From G963677185 sp963677185 (lineage in GTDB: Bacteria; Bacillota; Syntrophomonadia; Syntrophomonadales; Syntrophomonadaceae), in contig OY781889.1 of assembly GCA_963677185.1 (NCBI GenBank), positions 1,798,001 through 1,862,000 of the forward strand: a stretch of DNA of 64,000 nucleotides, given 5' to 3'. Every line of letters starts with the position of its first letter. Within the stretch, counting starts at the first letter, position 1. The notes below the pieces were generated by a model that worked only from the letters and a program-made list of their open reading frames with translations, was not told the origin of the DNA and made no database searches. The position numbers were made by a program, and so were the translations under genes. Below, piece by piece: positions 1 through 8,778 of the stretch.

Positions 1-228
1 ACGAATGTTGGCGATGACCCCATCGTTTAGCTTAATGCCGCTGACAGTGCCATATATGGAAAACACCCCGAAAATCAGGATTAATAGCAGGAGCTGCCGC
101 AGGCTCGGTTTATCTACGGCCATGATGTCATAAAACTGACTGCGGGTAAGAAAATAACCTACAATGAGAATGACCGCAGTGCTGTTCATAAGACTCAGCG
201 ATATAGCTGAAACCTCCTGGAATTCCAT
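1..228 (-). CDS. 5TM-type sensor protein (5TMR-LYT-like), N-terminal part only
   Basis: The 76 visible codons are the N-terminus of a membrane protein that continues past the left edge. There are two hydrophobic segments, about residues 8-26 and 46-64, separated by a loop containing TRSQFYDIM, and the fragment ends in a GTVSGIKLNDGVIANIR-like stretch. That pattern is typical of the five-transmembrane receptor domain found in LytS-type sensor kinases and related signalling proteins. The output domain is outside the window, so kinase, GGDEF or SpoIIE-type phosphatase are all possible. AGGAGG lies just upstream of the ATG. The gene follows the STAS gene by about 50 bp on the same strand. A phosphatase acting on that STAS protein would fit, but this is inference. 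Confidence 0.6.
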   Translation of the reverse strand, partial: MEFQEVSAISLSLMNSTAVILIVGYFLTRSQFYDIMAVDKPSLRQLLLLILIFGVFSIYGTVSGIKLNDGVIANIR

Positions 229-280
229 GAAAAACCTCCTGCATCAGGCCTGAACAGCCGATACATTATTGCAAGAGCAG

Positions 281-607
281 CTATTTCATGGCTGCGCCGC
301 TATTAGGATATACGGGTATGAAGCTGTCAAAACCTGCGCACTGTACAACATCTAAGACAATTTCGGACAGACTGCACCAGGACAGGCTCCCCTGGCTTTG
401 CTTGAGCTTTTTAGCCAGGGCCAGAATCACGCGAAGCCCGGCGCTGCTGATATAATCCAGCTGTTTCAGATCCAGTACAATATTATTTTCTCCGTCAGCC
501 AGCCATTTGACGCTGGCCTGCTCAAATTCCGCCGCGGTGACGGAATCGAGACGCCCGCCAATCTCAACCACAAGATAATCCTGGACTTTATTTTGCTTAA
601 TTTGCAT
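281..607 (-). CDS. Anti-sigma factor antagonist, STAS domain
   Basis: A 108-aa single-domain STAS protein of the SpoIIAA/RsbV type. These cytoplasmic proteins bind an anti-sigma kinase and release it or its partner, depending on phosphorylation of a conserved serine. The core VLDLKQLDYISSAGLRVIL is visible, with candidate phospho-sites Ser54/Ser55. The start was set at the ATG preceded by AAGGAGGC with 6 nt spacing; an upstream in-frame ATG lies before the ribosome site and was not used. It probably forms an operon with the 5TM sensor and lies divergent from an ATPase-domain protein at 780, a plausible kinase partner (inference). Confidence 0.85.
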   Translation of the reverse strand: MQIKQNKVQDYLVVEIGGRLDSVTAAEFEQASVKWLADGENNIVLDLKQLDYISSAGLRVILALAKKLKQSQGSLSWCSLSEIVLDVVQCAGFDSFIPVYPNSGAAMK

Positions 608-779
608 TGTTCGGCCTCCTTGCATTATGTAGCCGGCAAAATACCGGACTATTCTGGATTTGATAAATGGTTATTATGGATAAATTATACTATAATTTGA
701 ATACCTGAGTGATATTTTCATTTGCCGCCGATGTTTTACTGGCAAAATACAGACTGTTTATGGGGGGAGTGCAATAATC

Positions 780-2099
780 GTGCATCAGAAAAGAGAAATC
801 AGCGCACAAATGGATATGGAAGCCGAATATATACCGGTTTTGCTTGCATTTGTTGAAAAGGGAGCCCTTGCCCTGGGTTTGCAGAAACGGGAAACAAGCC
901 AGCTGCAGCTGGCTGCCGAAGAAGTTTTTAGCTATCTTTGCAGTTTGCCAGCCGGGGAGGAAAGGCTGCAGATAAAGATCCGGGATGGAGGCTACTATAT
1001 CGAAGTGGACCTGCTGCTTAACGACACTGATTTGCCCTGGCCCGCCTTTAACCTTAACTCACCGGCTATCCGGCAAGAAAGTGATGATATTGGCGATATC
1101 GGTCTTTTGATAGCGGCCCGCTTTTTGGACGGGCTGGAAGTCGAACGGCTTTCTGACGCCGGGGTGCTGTTAAGAATGATCAAAGACAAGAGCTATCCGG
1201 AGGCGGGACCGGCACCAGAGCCTCCAGACAGTCTGCACCGGCCTTTTATCGTATCCGAAGCTGGTTCCGAGTATCTGAAGCAGTTAGCCGGACTGGCCCG
1301 GTCAAGATATCCAGCCTTTTTGCTGCCCACCTTTATTAGCTGGCCGGGCCGCCTGGTGGATATGGCTGCCAGTGGCGAGTATCAGGCGATAACCGCGGTT
1401 GATCGCCAGGAACAGGTTGCCGGCGGGCTGATCTGGCACAATGTATCCGATGAGCTGGTAGAATTTTACGGACCATTTATTGCAGAGGGGGCCAAAGATA
1501 CGGCTCCTATGCTGGTGGAACGGTTTATTTCAAGAGTGGCCCGTTCACGGGTAATTGCGCTGTTCTCGCGCAACGCCAGCCCGGATCTTCCACCCGGGGA
1601 GTTTGAAAAGATGGGGGAATGGTCGACTCAAAACGGTGATGGACAGAGCCGCAGGCTGGTCTCCGTTTTCCGCCTGATGAAAGAGGACGACGGGGCTTCA
1701 GCCTGGCTGCATCCGGTTATCGAAGAAATCGTGAAAGAACGATGCGCGGCCATGCACCTGCCCCGCAAGCTGCACCTGGTGGAGAACCGTGGAGAGAGCC
1801 TGAATCCTGAATCGGCCTTTCTGTCCCGCATGGACCGGCCAGCTCGCAGCGCAGTGATAAGGCCGCTGCAGACCGGGAAAGACGCTGAAAGCGTGCTTGA
1901 GGGCTATTGCCAGGCTTTAAGAAACAATGACTTTTCCAATCTGTATTTTGAGCTTGATCTCGGAGACTATCGTCATGCTGCACTTGCTCCAGCATTGCTC
2001 TCCATAGGATTCACTCCCTTGCATCTGCTGCCGCACGGTGGCAAGGGGGACCTGCTGGTTTTTTCCGCTGGCGAACCGCTGCAAAGCACAGTGAGGTGA
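780..2099 (+). CDS. Anti-sigma-type ATP-binding protein fused to a GNAT-like C-terminal region
   Basis: A 439-aa protein. Residues about 1-135 resemble the compact HATPase fold of RsbW/SpoIIAB-type serine kinases: an N-terminal helix with TSQLQLAAEEVF, then a GDIGLLIAARFLDGLEVER segment. The remaining 300 residues look like two acetyltransferase-like halves (for example the stretch around EYQAITAVDRQEQVAGGLIW); I cannot name a specific family. The start is GTG, with GGGGGGAG about 10 nt upstream. The gene is divergent from the STAS/5TM pair and lies 4 nt from the aminotransferase, so it is probably first in that operon. Role as the STAS partner is inferred from position and fold only. Confidence 0.55.
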   Translation: MHQKREISAQMDMEAEYIPVLLAFVEKGALALGLQKRETSQLQLAAEEVFSYLCSLPAGEERLQIKIRDGGYYIEVDLLLNDTDLPWPAFNLNSPAIRQESDDIGDIGLLIAARFLDGLEVERLSDAGVLLRMIKDKSYPEAGPAPEPPDSLHRPFIVSEAGSEYLKQLAGLARSRYPAFLLPTFISWPGRLVDMAASGEYQAITAVDRQEQVAGGLIWHNVSDELVEFYGPFIAEGAKDTAPMLVERFISRVARSRVIALFSRNASPDLPPGEFEKMGEWSTQNGDGQSRRLVSVFRLMKEDDGASAWLHPVIEEIVKERCAAMHLPRKLHLVENRGESLNPESAFLSRMDRPARSAVIRPLQTGKDAESVLEGYCQALRNNDFSNLYFELDLGDYRHAALAPALLSIGFTPLHLLPHGGKGDLLVFSAGEPLQSTVR

Positions 2100-2103
2100 A
2101 GTA

Positions 2104-3240
2104 ATGAGCCGAGAAATTACCAGTGCAATCGCCAGGCTGGTGCCGGCTCATGTTATGGGCTTTGAGGCATACATACCCAGCAAGCCGGACCATGAGCTAA
2201 AAAAAATGTTCGGCATTGAGCACCTGCCCTTATACCGGCTAAATAATAACGAAAATCCACTGGGGCCGCCCCGGGCCGCACGGGAAGTAATTGAAGCCTT
2301 CGAAAGCGGCCGGGCTGCTATCTATCCCAGCGGTGATTCCTATGATCTGCGCCAGAAGATTGCCGCTCGTTTCTACCTTGACCCGGATCAGATTATAGTC
2401 GGCAACGGTGCCAACGAGGTTATCGCCTTTGTAATCAAAGCCTTCTGCCAGGAAGGGGATAATATAGTCACCGCCGATAAAACCTTCGCCGTCTATGAAT
2501 GGGTGGCGGAGTTTTCTGGTTACGAAGCCCGGCTGGTGCCGCTGGCAGGGATGGATTTTGACGATGAAAACATGCTGGCCAGCATCGACCGGCGCACCAA
2601 AATACTCTTCGTGTGCAATCCCAACAACCCGACCGGCACTTACTGGAGCCGGGACCGGCTGGTTCGTTTCATGGATCGGGTGGGAGGCCGACAAATAGTG
2701 GTCGTAGACGAGGCTTACTGTGAATTTGTGGAAAATGATGATTTTCCTGATGGCTTGAGTTTGATTAAACAATACCCCAATCTCGTGGTTTTCCGGACCT
2801 TTTCCAAAATGTACGGGCTGGCCGGACTGCGTATTGGCTACCTGGCCGGCAGCCTCGAAGTGGTTAATCTAATTCGCAAGACCTGTGTAGTCTATTCGGT
2901 AAACTCCCTGGCCCAGGAGGCTGCTATCAAGGCTATAGACGATGACGGACATGTTGAAGCTACGCGGCGCCTGGTTAGAGAGGAAAAGGCTTACCTGCAG
3001 GCTGAACTGCAGCGGTTAGGTCTGAATTTTCACCTGGCGGAAGGACCCTATGTTATGGTGAAACTGCCCATCAACGACACTCTGGCCTATCGCAAGCTCA
3101 TGGGATATGGAGTAATGGTGCGCACCATGACCGGATTCCGTTTTCCCAATTACATCAGGGTGACTATAGCCCGGCACGAGGCCATGCAAGCCTTTATTGA
3201 GGCCCTGGAAGCCGTGCTGGAAGATGTTTGGACGGGCTGA
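2104..3240 (+). CDS. Histidinol-phosphate aminotransferase-like PLP enzyme
   Basis: A 378-aa fold-type I aminotransferase close to HisC. Visible motifs are NNNENPLGPP near residue 48, the cofactor-binding NPNNPTGTYW, VVVDEAYCEF, and the PLP lysine (about Lys235) in FRTFSKMYGLAGLRIGYL. HisC enzymes transfer an amino group between glutamate and imidazole-acetol phosphate, and relatives act on aromatic amino acids or cobinamide precursors. No his gene is nearby, so the substrate is uncertain. The ATG follows the upstream stop by 4 nt. Its TGA overlaps the ATG of a 44-codon zinc-ribbon gene (TGATG), suggesting coupled translation. Confidence 0.8.
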   Translation: MSREITSAIARLVPAHVMGFEAYIPSKPDHELKKMFGIEHLPLYRLNNNENPLGPPRAAREVIEAFESGRAAIYPSGDSYDLRQKIAARFYLDPDQIIVGNGANEVIAFVIKAFCQEGDNIVTADKTFAVYEWVAEFSGYEARLVPLAGMDFDDENMLASIDRRTKILFVCNPNNPTGTYWSRDRLVRFMDRVGGRQIVVVDEAYCEFVENDDFPDGLSLIKQYPNLVVFRTFSKMYGLAGLRIGYLAGSLEVVNLIRKTCVVYSVNSLAQEAAIKAIDDDGHVEATRRLVREEKAYLQAELQRLGLNFHLAEGPYVMVKLPINDTLAYRKLMGYGVMVRTMTGFRFPNYIRVTIARHEAMQAFIEALEAVLEDVWTG

Positions 3241-3374
3241 TGATCGGAAAATGCAGGTGGTGCAGCCTTAAGCCAGCCCGAGTGGTGCCGGCCAGGTTCT
3301 TGGGCCGGTGCCCGTACTGCAGTGCCGCCTGGCAATACTATTCAGATTACACATTGTTGGAGTATAGCCTATGA
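3240..3374 (+). CDS. 44-aa zinc-ribbon small protein, coupled at both ends
   Basis: A small gene whose ATG overlaps the stop of the upstream aminotransferase (TGATG) and whose TGA overlaps the ATG of the MATE gene (ATGA). The product has two CxxC pairs, CRWC (Cys5/Cys8) and CPYC (Cys24/Cys27), as in zinc ribbons, and an aromatic C-terminus. Precise end-to-end overlaps with both neighbours and paired cysteines argue that it is real despite its size. No named family is recognised. It could be a metal-binding regulator or accessory protein of the operon. Function unknown. Confidence 0.6.
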   Translation: MIGKCRWCSLKPARVVPARFLGRCPYCSAAWQYYSDYTLLEYSL

Positions 3375-4714
3375 AGACCAAAAACCTGGACATGGGACGG
3401 GACCGGGTGGCAAGAGTGATTGTCATGATGGCTTTGCCAGCCATGTTATCCATGTTTTTCCAAAATCTCTATGAATTTGTGGATACCATGTTTATTTCCT
3501 GGCTGGGGCCAGTGCCTCTGGCTGCTCAAGGATTGTCCATTCCCTTGTTTTATGTTGCACTGTCATTGAGCAAAGCCGTGCAATACGGTATTATCGGCCT
3601 GGCCGGAGGTGCTCGCGGCGCTGCCGAACACGAGCGGGCCGAGGGGATTCTGCAGGCCGGTTTGTTCTTAATGATGCTTTTAATGCTTCCCCTCATGATT
3701 ATAGCTGTACCATCTGCCGGGAACTTTTTCTATTCGTCCATGGGAGCCAGCGGAGAATTGCTGGACCAGGCTTACATATACTCTTTTTGGCTGGTAATGT
3801 CTTTTCCGGTCATGGCCTATTTTATGCTGGGCGAAGCCATGCTGGTAAGTGCCGGGGACACCCGGACACCGATGAAGGCAATGATCGGCGGCAATATGGT
3901 TAACCTTATTTTAGATCCCGTGCTTATGTTCGGTCTGGACATGGGAATTGCCGGAGCAGCGATAGCCACGCTGATAGGCTGGATTCTTTCGGTACTGGTT
4001 CTGCTTTATTCAATGGGACGGCAGGGCCTGGCCATGCCATCTTTGCGCTGGAAACGAGCTTACTTGCAGGAATGGGTACAAATGGGGCATCTTTCAGTGT
4101 ACATATTTTTTGCTCAAATCAGCAGCCCGCTGGCCCTGGCCCTGGTCAATTCCATCCTGCTTGGATTCGGACCTGCAGCGGTGGGCGCCTGGACGATTAT
4201 GTCCCGCCTGGAGCTTTTCAGCCTGATGCCCTTGTTCGGAGTCGGCTCCGCTTTAATCGCCTTCACCGCCTATAATTATGCAGCCGGGAACCAGTCCCGC
4301 ATTATCGAAGGCCTGTGGGTGGCCAGCGGAGTATCCGTGGTTTTTGTACTGCCCGTCATGGCATTTTTTATATTGTTTCCCGAGATTGCCGCCTGGCCTT
4401 TTCAAGCCGGAGACGAAGTTCGCGGCCTTGCAGCCGGAGCGATTCAAACCGCCGCCTGGGCTCATATTGTCTGTCCTGCCGAGCTAATCCTGTTTGGACT
4501 GGCCCAGGGCTTGAAAAAACCGGCCTGGTATCTGCCGGTGGTTATAGTTCGTTTATTCGTATTGCGCTACCCGCTGGCCTTTGCACTGGCTGGCCTTTAT
4601 GGGCTGTACGGGGTATACTGGAGTCAGCCGCTGGCCAACCTGGGAACGGCGATAGTTTCAGCGGTTATTATCGTAATTTTGATCAAGCCTTTGCGGGCCG
4701 CATCTTCAGCTTGA
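3371..4714 (+). CDS. MATE-family efflux transporter
   Basis: A 447-aa polytopic membrane protein with about 12 hydrophobic segments in two repeats. It starts with a short cytoplasmic tail and then VMMALPAMLSMFFQNLYEFV, the typical first helix of the multidrug and toxic compound extrusion family. Conserved features include the early FVDTMFISWLGP segment and the mid-protein AGDTRTPMKAMIGGNMVNL. These proteins export drugs or metabolites using a sodium or proton gradient. The ATG overlaps the stop of the zinc-ribbon gene, so it is translated from the same message. The substrate cannot be told from sequence. Confidence 0.9.
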   Translation: MKTKNLDMGRDRVARVIVMMALPAMLSMFFQNLYEFVDTMFISWLGPVPLAAQGLSIPLFYVALSLSKAVQYGIIGLAGGARGAAEHERAEGILQAGLFLMMLLMLPLMIIAVPSAGNFFYSSMGASGELLDQAYIYSFWLVMSFPVMAYFMLGEAMLVSAGDTRTPMKAMIGGNMVNLILDPVLMFGLDMGIAGAAIATLIGWILSVLVLLYSMGRQGLAMPSLRWKRAYLQEWVQMGHLSVYIFFAQISSPLALALVNSILLGFGPAAVGAWTIMSRLELFSLMPLFGVGSALIAFTAYNYAAGNQSRIIEGLWVASGVSVVFVLPVMAFFILFPEIAAWPFQAGDEVRGLAAGAIQTAAWAHIVCPAELILFGLAQGLKKPAWYLPVVIVRLFVLRYPLAFALAGLYGLYGVYWSQPLANLGTAIVSAVIIVILIKPLRAASSA

Positions 4715-4749
4715 ACGGCCACCCGAAACAAAACAGGGGGACTGGACTC

Positions 4750-5799
4750 ATGAGGCGGAGTATTGAAAGGCTATACCAGAAAATATATGAAAACCTCTCT
4801 GCGGGCACCGATCTGGTACTGGCTACTGTAGTAAAAGCAGAGGGCTCCACACCCCGTAAAAGCGGAAGCCGGATGCTGGTATTCAGGGAGGCTAGGAGTG
4901 AAGGGACTGTCGGAGGCGGCATCCTGGAATTCGAAGTAGAAAGCGAAGCGCGGAAGTGCCTGGACGAAAGGCATAGCAGGTTAATGGTTTTTAAGCTGAA
5001 CGAGGATGCAGCAGGCGGCTTGCCCATGCACTGCGGAGGGCAGGTAAAGATTCTACTGGAATATCTGTCCCCAGAACAGGGGCAGTTGCCGATCTATAAA
5101 AACGCGGCCCGTCTGGAAGCTGATGAGGCCGGTTTTGTAATTCTGGCTGATTTAGCAGAGCTTGAACATGGATTCAGAGAGGTGAAACGGGAATTGATAA
5201 ACGACGATTGCGCTGCCGAAGCTTTGATGAAAAGACTGGGAAGGGATATGGCGGTGGCTGGAAAGGCGCCGACGATCCTCTCGGAAGAGCGCAGCCTCCT
5301 GGTGGAACGAATGCAGCCACGGGAAATGCTGCTGGTCTTTGGAGCCGGCCATGTGGGGGGAGAAACCGCATTGCTGGCCAGCCATGCCGGATTCAGGGTC
5401 AGGGTGATCGACGATCGCGAGGACATTCTTAACGTACCGGATTTCAAGCAGGCAGGCATAGATACCATGGTGCTGCCCGAGTATCAAAACGTAGCCGAAA
5501 AGGTTCGCCCTCACTCCAGGTGCTATGCCTTGATCATAACCAGGGGGCACCTGTTTGATCAAAGAGTTCTGGAGCAGTTGCTGCCGCTGGACTTGTTCTA
5601 CACGGGCATGATCGGCAGCCGTAAAAAGAGGCAGGCCATTTATTCCAGCATGCTGGAAAAAGGATATACACCAGAGGAACTGGAGAGGGTATACTGTCCC
5701 GTGGGGCTGGAGATTGGGGCTGAAACCCCGGCTGAGCTGGCGGTTAGCATTGTAGCCCAGCTAATCCAGGTCAAGGCGGAACGTAAAAATGGCGCATAA
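4750..5799 (+). CDS. XdhC-family molybdenum cofactor maturation protein
   Basis: A 349-aa XdhC/CoxF-type protein. These proteins sulfurate and insert molybdenum cofactor into xanthine dehydrogenase-like enzymes. The N-terminal domain has ATVVKAEGSTPRKSGSRMLV and GTVGGGILEFEVE; the C-terminal Rossmann domain has LLVFGAGHVGGETALLA and later MIGSRKKRQ. The open frame extends far upstream through the MATE gene, but the ATG at 4750, preceded by an AGGGGG site, starts exactly where the family begins. It overlaps the MobA-like gene by 11 bp and lies before the hydroxylase genes it presumably serves. Confidence 0.88.
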   Translation: MRRSIERLYQKIYENLSAGTDLVLATVVKAEGSTPRKSGSRMLVFREARSEGTVGGGILEFEVESEARKCLDERHSRLMVFKLNEDAAGGLPMHCGGQVKILLEYLSPEQGQLPIYKNAARLEADEAGFVILADLAELEHGFREVKRELINDDCAAEALMKRLGRDMAVAGKAPTILSEERSLLVERMQPREMLLVFGAGHVGGETALLASHAGFRVRVIDDREDILNVPDFKQAGIDTMVLPEYQNVAEKVRPHSRCYALIITRGHLFDQRVLEQLLPLDLFYTGMIGSRKKRQAIYSSMLEKGYTPEELERVYCPVGLEIGAETPAELAVSIVAQLIQVKAERKNGA

Positions 5800-6409
5800 G
5801 GTAAAGGCCGAAGCAATCATTCTGGCAGCGGGCCTGTCCAGCCGAATGGGCCAGTCCAAAGCGTTGCTGGATATTGATTCCCGTCCCTTTCTGCAATGCC
5901 TGGTTGAAAGCTTTCGGGAGGCGGGAACAGCCCGGATAGTGGTGGTGACTGGACACCGGCAAGCCGCAATAATGCCGCTGATCAAGCGGCTGGAAGTGGA
6001 TTATGTTTTCAACCCGCGCTACCGGGAGGAAATGATATTTTCAGTCACATGCGGAGTTCAATCCCTGAAAAGCAGTTGCGAAGCCTTTTTTGTCGCACCG
6101 GTCGACGTTCCAGAAATACAGCCATCAACCATTAAGAAGATGCTGGATATGTTTCAAGCCAGGCCGAGCCTGGTCATATACCCCTGCCATACCGCACGCC
6201 GCGGTCATCCGCCCTTGCTCTGCGCGGCACTGAAGAGAGCTCTTCTGGAATGGCACGGAGTGGAAGGCCTGCAGGGTTTTCTGCGCAGTTACGAAGATCA
6301 GTCCTGCGAGCTTCCAGTGGATGATCCCGGTTGCCTGAAGGATTACGACACGCCAGAGGACTTGTTAGCCAGGGGCATTGTGCTTAATCAACCACCGCAT
6401 ATCTCCTGA
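5789..6409 (+). CDS. MobA-like nucleotidyltransferase, probable molybdenum cofactor cytidylyltransferase (MocA type)
   Basis: A 206-aa protein of the MobA/MocA group. The N-terminal nucleotide-binding signature is AIILAAGLSSRMGQSKAL, followed by VVVTGHR, a VAPVDVPEIQ metal/nucleotide motif, and a RRGHPPLL segment. Family members attach CMP or GMP to molybdopterin. Beside XdhC and a xanthine-dehydrogenase-type enzyme, the CMP-forming MocA role is most likely (inference). The start overlaps the end of xdhC by 11 bp, indicating translational coupling. Confidence 0.8.
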   Translation: MAHKVKAEAIILAAGLSSRMGQSKALLDIDSRPFLQCLVESFREAGTARIVVVTGHRQAAIMPLIKRLEVDYVFNPRYREEMIFSVTCGVQSLKSSCEAFFVAPVDVPEIQPSTIKKMLDMFQARPSLVIYPCHTARRGHPPLLCAALKRALLEWHGVEGLQGFLRSYEDQSCELPVDDPGCLKDYDTPEDLLARGIVLNQPPHIS

Positions 6410-6479
6410 ACTGCCTCGAACCAAGTGCTCTTCCTAATGTCCTCTTATACATAACAAAAATCTGATGGGAGGGACGGTT

Positions 6480-8777
6480 GTGAAAAATATGCCTGTAGAA
6501 ATTGGGCTGGCGCTTCCCCGGATGGACGCATATTCCAAGGCTACCGGGCAGGAGCTTTTTGCCACCGATTACTATCCACCCGGCCTGGTATGGCTGGGGG
6601 TTAAATATGCTGAATACCCGCATGCCCTCATTGAGCATATCGACTCTTCAGCCGCCCAAGGGTTGCCAGGAGTGCTGAAAGTGCTTACGGCTGCAGACAT
6701 GATTGGTCCCAACCGCATGGGTATTGTCGAAAGCGACCAGCCCATAATGGCTGACGGACTTGTGCGCTGTATCAGCGATCCTGTGGTTATCGTGCTGGCG
6801 GAAAGCAGAGGTATACTGCCCCGGGCGCTGGAGGGGATCAAGGTAAGCTATAAGCCGCTTCCTGGTCTGTTCAGCCCGGCAGCAGCCATGCAGGAAGGGG
6901 CTCCTTTGGTTCATGAAGGCCGTTCCGGCGGCAACCTTCTTTTCAGTGGGCGCATCGATCGTGGAAACGCGTCTGTTGCTTTTGAAGAGTGCGCCGCTGT
7001 GGTCGAGGCGGTATTTCACCTGCCCTGGCAGGAGCACAGCTACCTGGAAACCGAAAACGGGATAGCCGTATTACGCGAAGACGGAGTTATAGAAATAACC
7101 GCGGCGACCCAGACCCCTTTCCGTGACCGCATGGAGTTGGCCAGGGCATTCGGTCTGCCATTTGACCGCTTTCGCATCAAGGCTCCGTACCTGGGAGGCG
7201 CCTTCGGGGGCAAGGACGGAGTAACCGTACAAGGCCTGTTGACCCTGGCCGTCCTCAATAGCGGGGGACGACCGGTCAAAATATGGAACAGCCGGGAAGC
7301 CAGTTTTCGCTCATCCACCAAGAGGCATCCTGCCGAGGTCAGTTTTAAGCTGGGAGCCAAAGCCGACGGCAGCCTGCATGCTCTGGCAGCCAGGATAATA
7401 TTGGACACAGGTGCTTATGCCCACCTGGGAGGGCAGGTTTTGGCGCTTGCGATTGAACATTTGCCCGGCGTTTATCGTATACCCAACACGGTGCTCGAAG
7501 GTTCTGCGATATATACCAACAATCCGGTCGGCGGAGCTTTCCGAGGCTTTGGAGCCCCCCAAGCCCTGGCTGGAATTGAGCAGATGATGGACATGCTGGC
7601 AAATAGATTGAACCGTGATCCGCTGGAATTAAGACTCCAAAACGTGGCGTGCAAAGGAGAGGAAATGGGCAGCGGAGCGCTTATAACCAATTCGTCAGGC
7701 ATTTATGAATGCCTGTGCCGTCTGCGCGATCATGCGCTTTGGAAGGAAAGGCATGGCTGGGAGAATGCTGCGCCCCCTATGAAACGCCGAGCGGTAGGGA
7801 TTGCTGCTGGTATGCAGGGCATTGGCTATGGCCCAGTGGTTCAGGACGGTGCCGGTGCGAAAATCGAGCTTGATGGTAAAGGGAAATTCAGAATTTATTG
7901 CGGGATAGCCGATATGGGACAGGGCAACAATCCTACCAATATGCAGGTTGCCGGTACCATACTCAACCAGGGCTTCGAGCAATTTGAATTGGTGCAGCCC
8001 GATACCGAGCAGACCCTTCCCTCTGGATCATCAGCAGCCAGCCGGACAACATTTGCATACGCAAACGCTCTTATTAAAGCCTGCGGCCAGTTGCGGGAAA
8101 ATATACTGAAGAAAGCCTGCATGCTGGTGCTGGGAGCCAGGGAGGATGAGATTGGGATCCTCCCCGGGAGAGTTAGACACCTGCCCAGCGGGCGGGAGAT
8201 CAGCCTGGCTGAACTGGCTTCCATGATGAATCCGGCTGAAAGAGTCGTGAGCAGCTATTACATTGCAGAAGTGGCGCGCCATAATCCCGCCATTGACGAT
8301 GGGCTGAAGCTGGCCGGTATTCCTCACCGAGTGTTTGCTTATAATTCCCACCTGGTGAGGCTGGAGATTGACGAGATCAGCGGCGGAGTGAAGCTGATTG
8401 ACTATCTTGCGATTACGGATGCAGGCAAAGTGCTGAATCCTATGCTTCTTGAACAGCAGGTGCATGGCGGAATCGCCCAGGGAATCGGTTATGCCTTGCT
8501 GGAGGATTTTAAGATTGAACAGGGGCAGATAAAGACCCCTAATTTGGCCACGTACATTATTCCCGCTGCGCTGGATATTCCCGATATAGAAAGCATAAGC
8601 GTTGAAACCTATGAACAAGACGGTCCATACGGCATGAAAGGCGCTGGAGAAATCAGCATTAACCTGCCGCTGCCAGCCATATCCAATGCGGTGGCGAGGG
8701 CTTTAGGCGTGCGCTTGTGCAATTATCCGATGACTGCCGAACGTGTCCTGGACGCCATGATGAAGGGCGGTGCATGA
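6480..8777 (+). CDS. Xanthine dehydrogenase/aldehyde oxidase-type molybdenum-binding subunit
   Basis: A 765-aa large subunit of a molybdenum hydroxylase. It begins with the family-type PRMDAYSKATGQELFATDY, and later shows PYLGGAFGGKDG and GGAFRGFGAPQ, which line the molybdenum site, and a C-terminal GMKGAGEIS carrying the expected catalytic glutamate. The preferred start is GTG at 6480 with GGGAGGG about 6 nt upstream; an in-frame ATG at 6465 precedes that site. Such enzymes hydroxylate purines, aldehydes or other N-heterocycles. The partner FeS/FAD subunit follows almost immediately. The actual substrate cannot be read from sequence. Confidence 0.9.
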   Translation: MKNMPVEIGLALPRMDAYSKATGQELFATDYYPPGLVWLGVKYAEYPHALIEHIDSSAAQGLPGVLKVLTAADMIGPNRMGIVESDQPIMADGLVRCISDPVVIVLAESRGILPRALEGIKVSYKPLPGLFSPAAAMQEGAPLVHEGRSGGNLLFSGRIDRGNASVAFEECAAVVEAVFHLPWQEHSYLETENGIAVLREDGVIEITAATQTPFRDRMELARAFGLPFDRFRIKAPYLGGAFGGKDGVTVQGLLTLAVLNSGGRPVKIWNSREASFRSSTKRHPAEVSFKLGAKADGSLHALAARIILDTGAYAHLGGQVLALAIEHLPGVYRIPNTVLEGSAIYTNNPVGGAFRGFGAPQALAGIEQMMDMLANRLNRDPLELRLQNVACKGEEMGSGALITNSSGIYECLCRLRDHALWKERHGWENAAPPMKRRAVGIAAGMQGIGYGPVVQDGAGAKIELDGKGKFRIYCGIADMGQGNNPTNMQVAGTILNQGFEQFELVQPDTEQTLPSGSSAASRTTFAYANALIKACGQLRENILKKACMLVLGAREDEIGILPGRVRHLPSGREISLAELASMMNPAERVVSSYYIAEVARHNPAIDDGLKLAGIPHRVFAYNSHLVRLEIDEISGGVKLIDYLAITDAGKVLNPMLLEQQVHGGIAQGIGYALLEDFKIEQGQIKTPNLATYIIPAALDIPDIESISVETYEQDGPYGMKGAGEISINLPLPAISNAVARALGVRLCNYPMTAERVLDAMMKGGA

Positions 8778-8778
8778 A

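Noticed and set aside
398..700. A 100-codon plus-strand frame opposite the STAS gene
   Set aside because: It is the shadow of a well-supported STAS frame and has no ribosome site.
4315..4749. A long in-frame extension of the XdhC frame into the MATE gene
   Set aside because: It overlaps an excellent MATE coding frame, has no ribosome site, and XdhC homology begins at the ATG at 4750.
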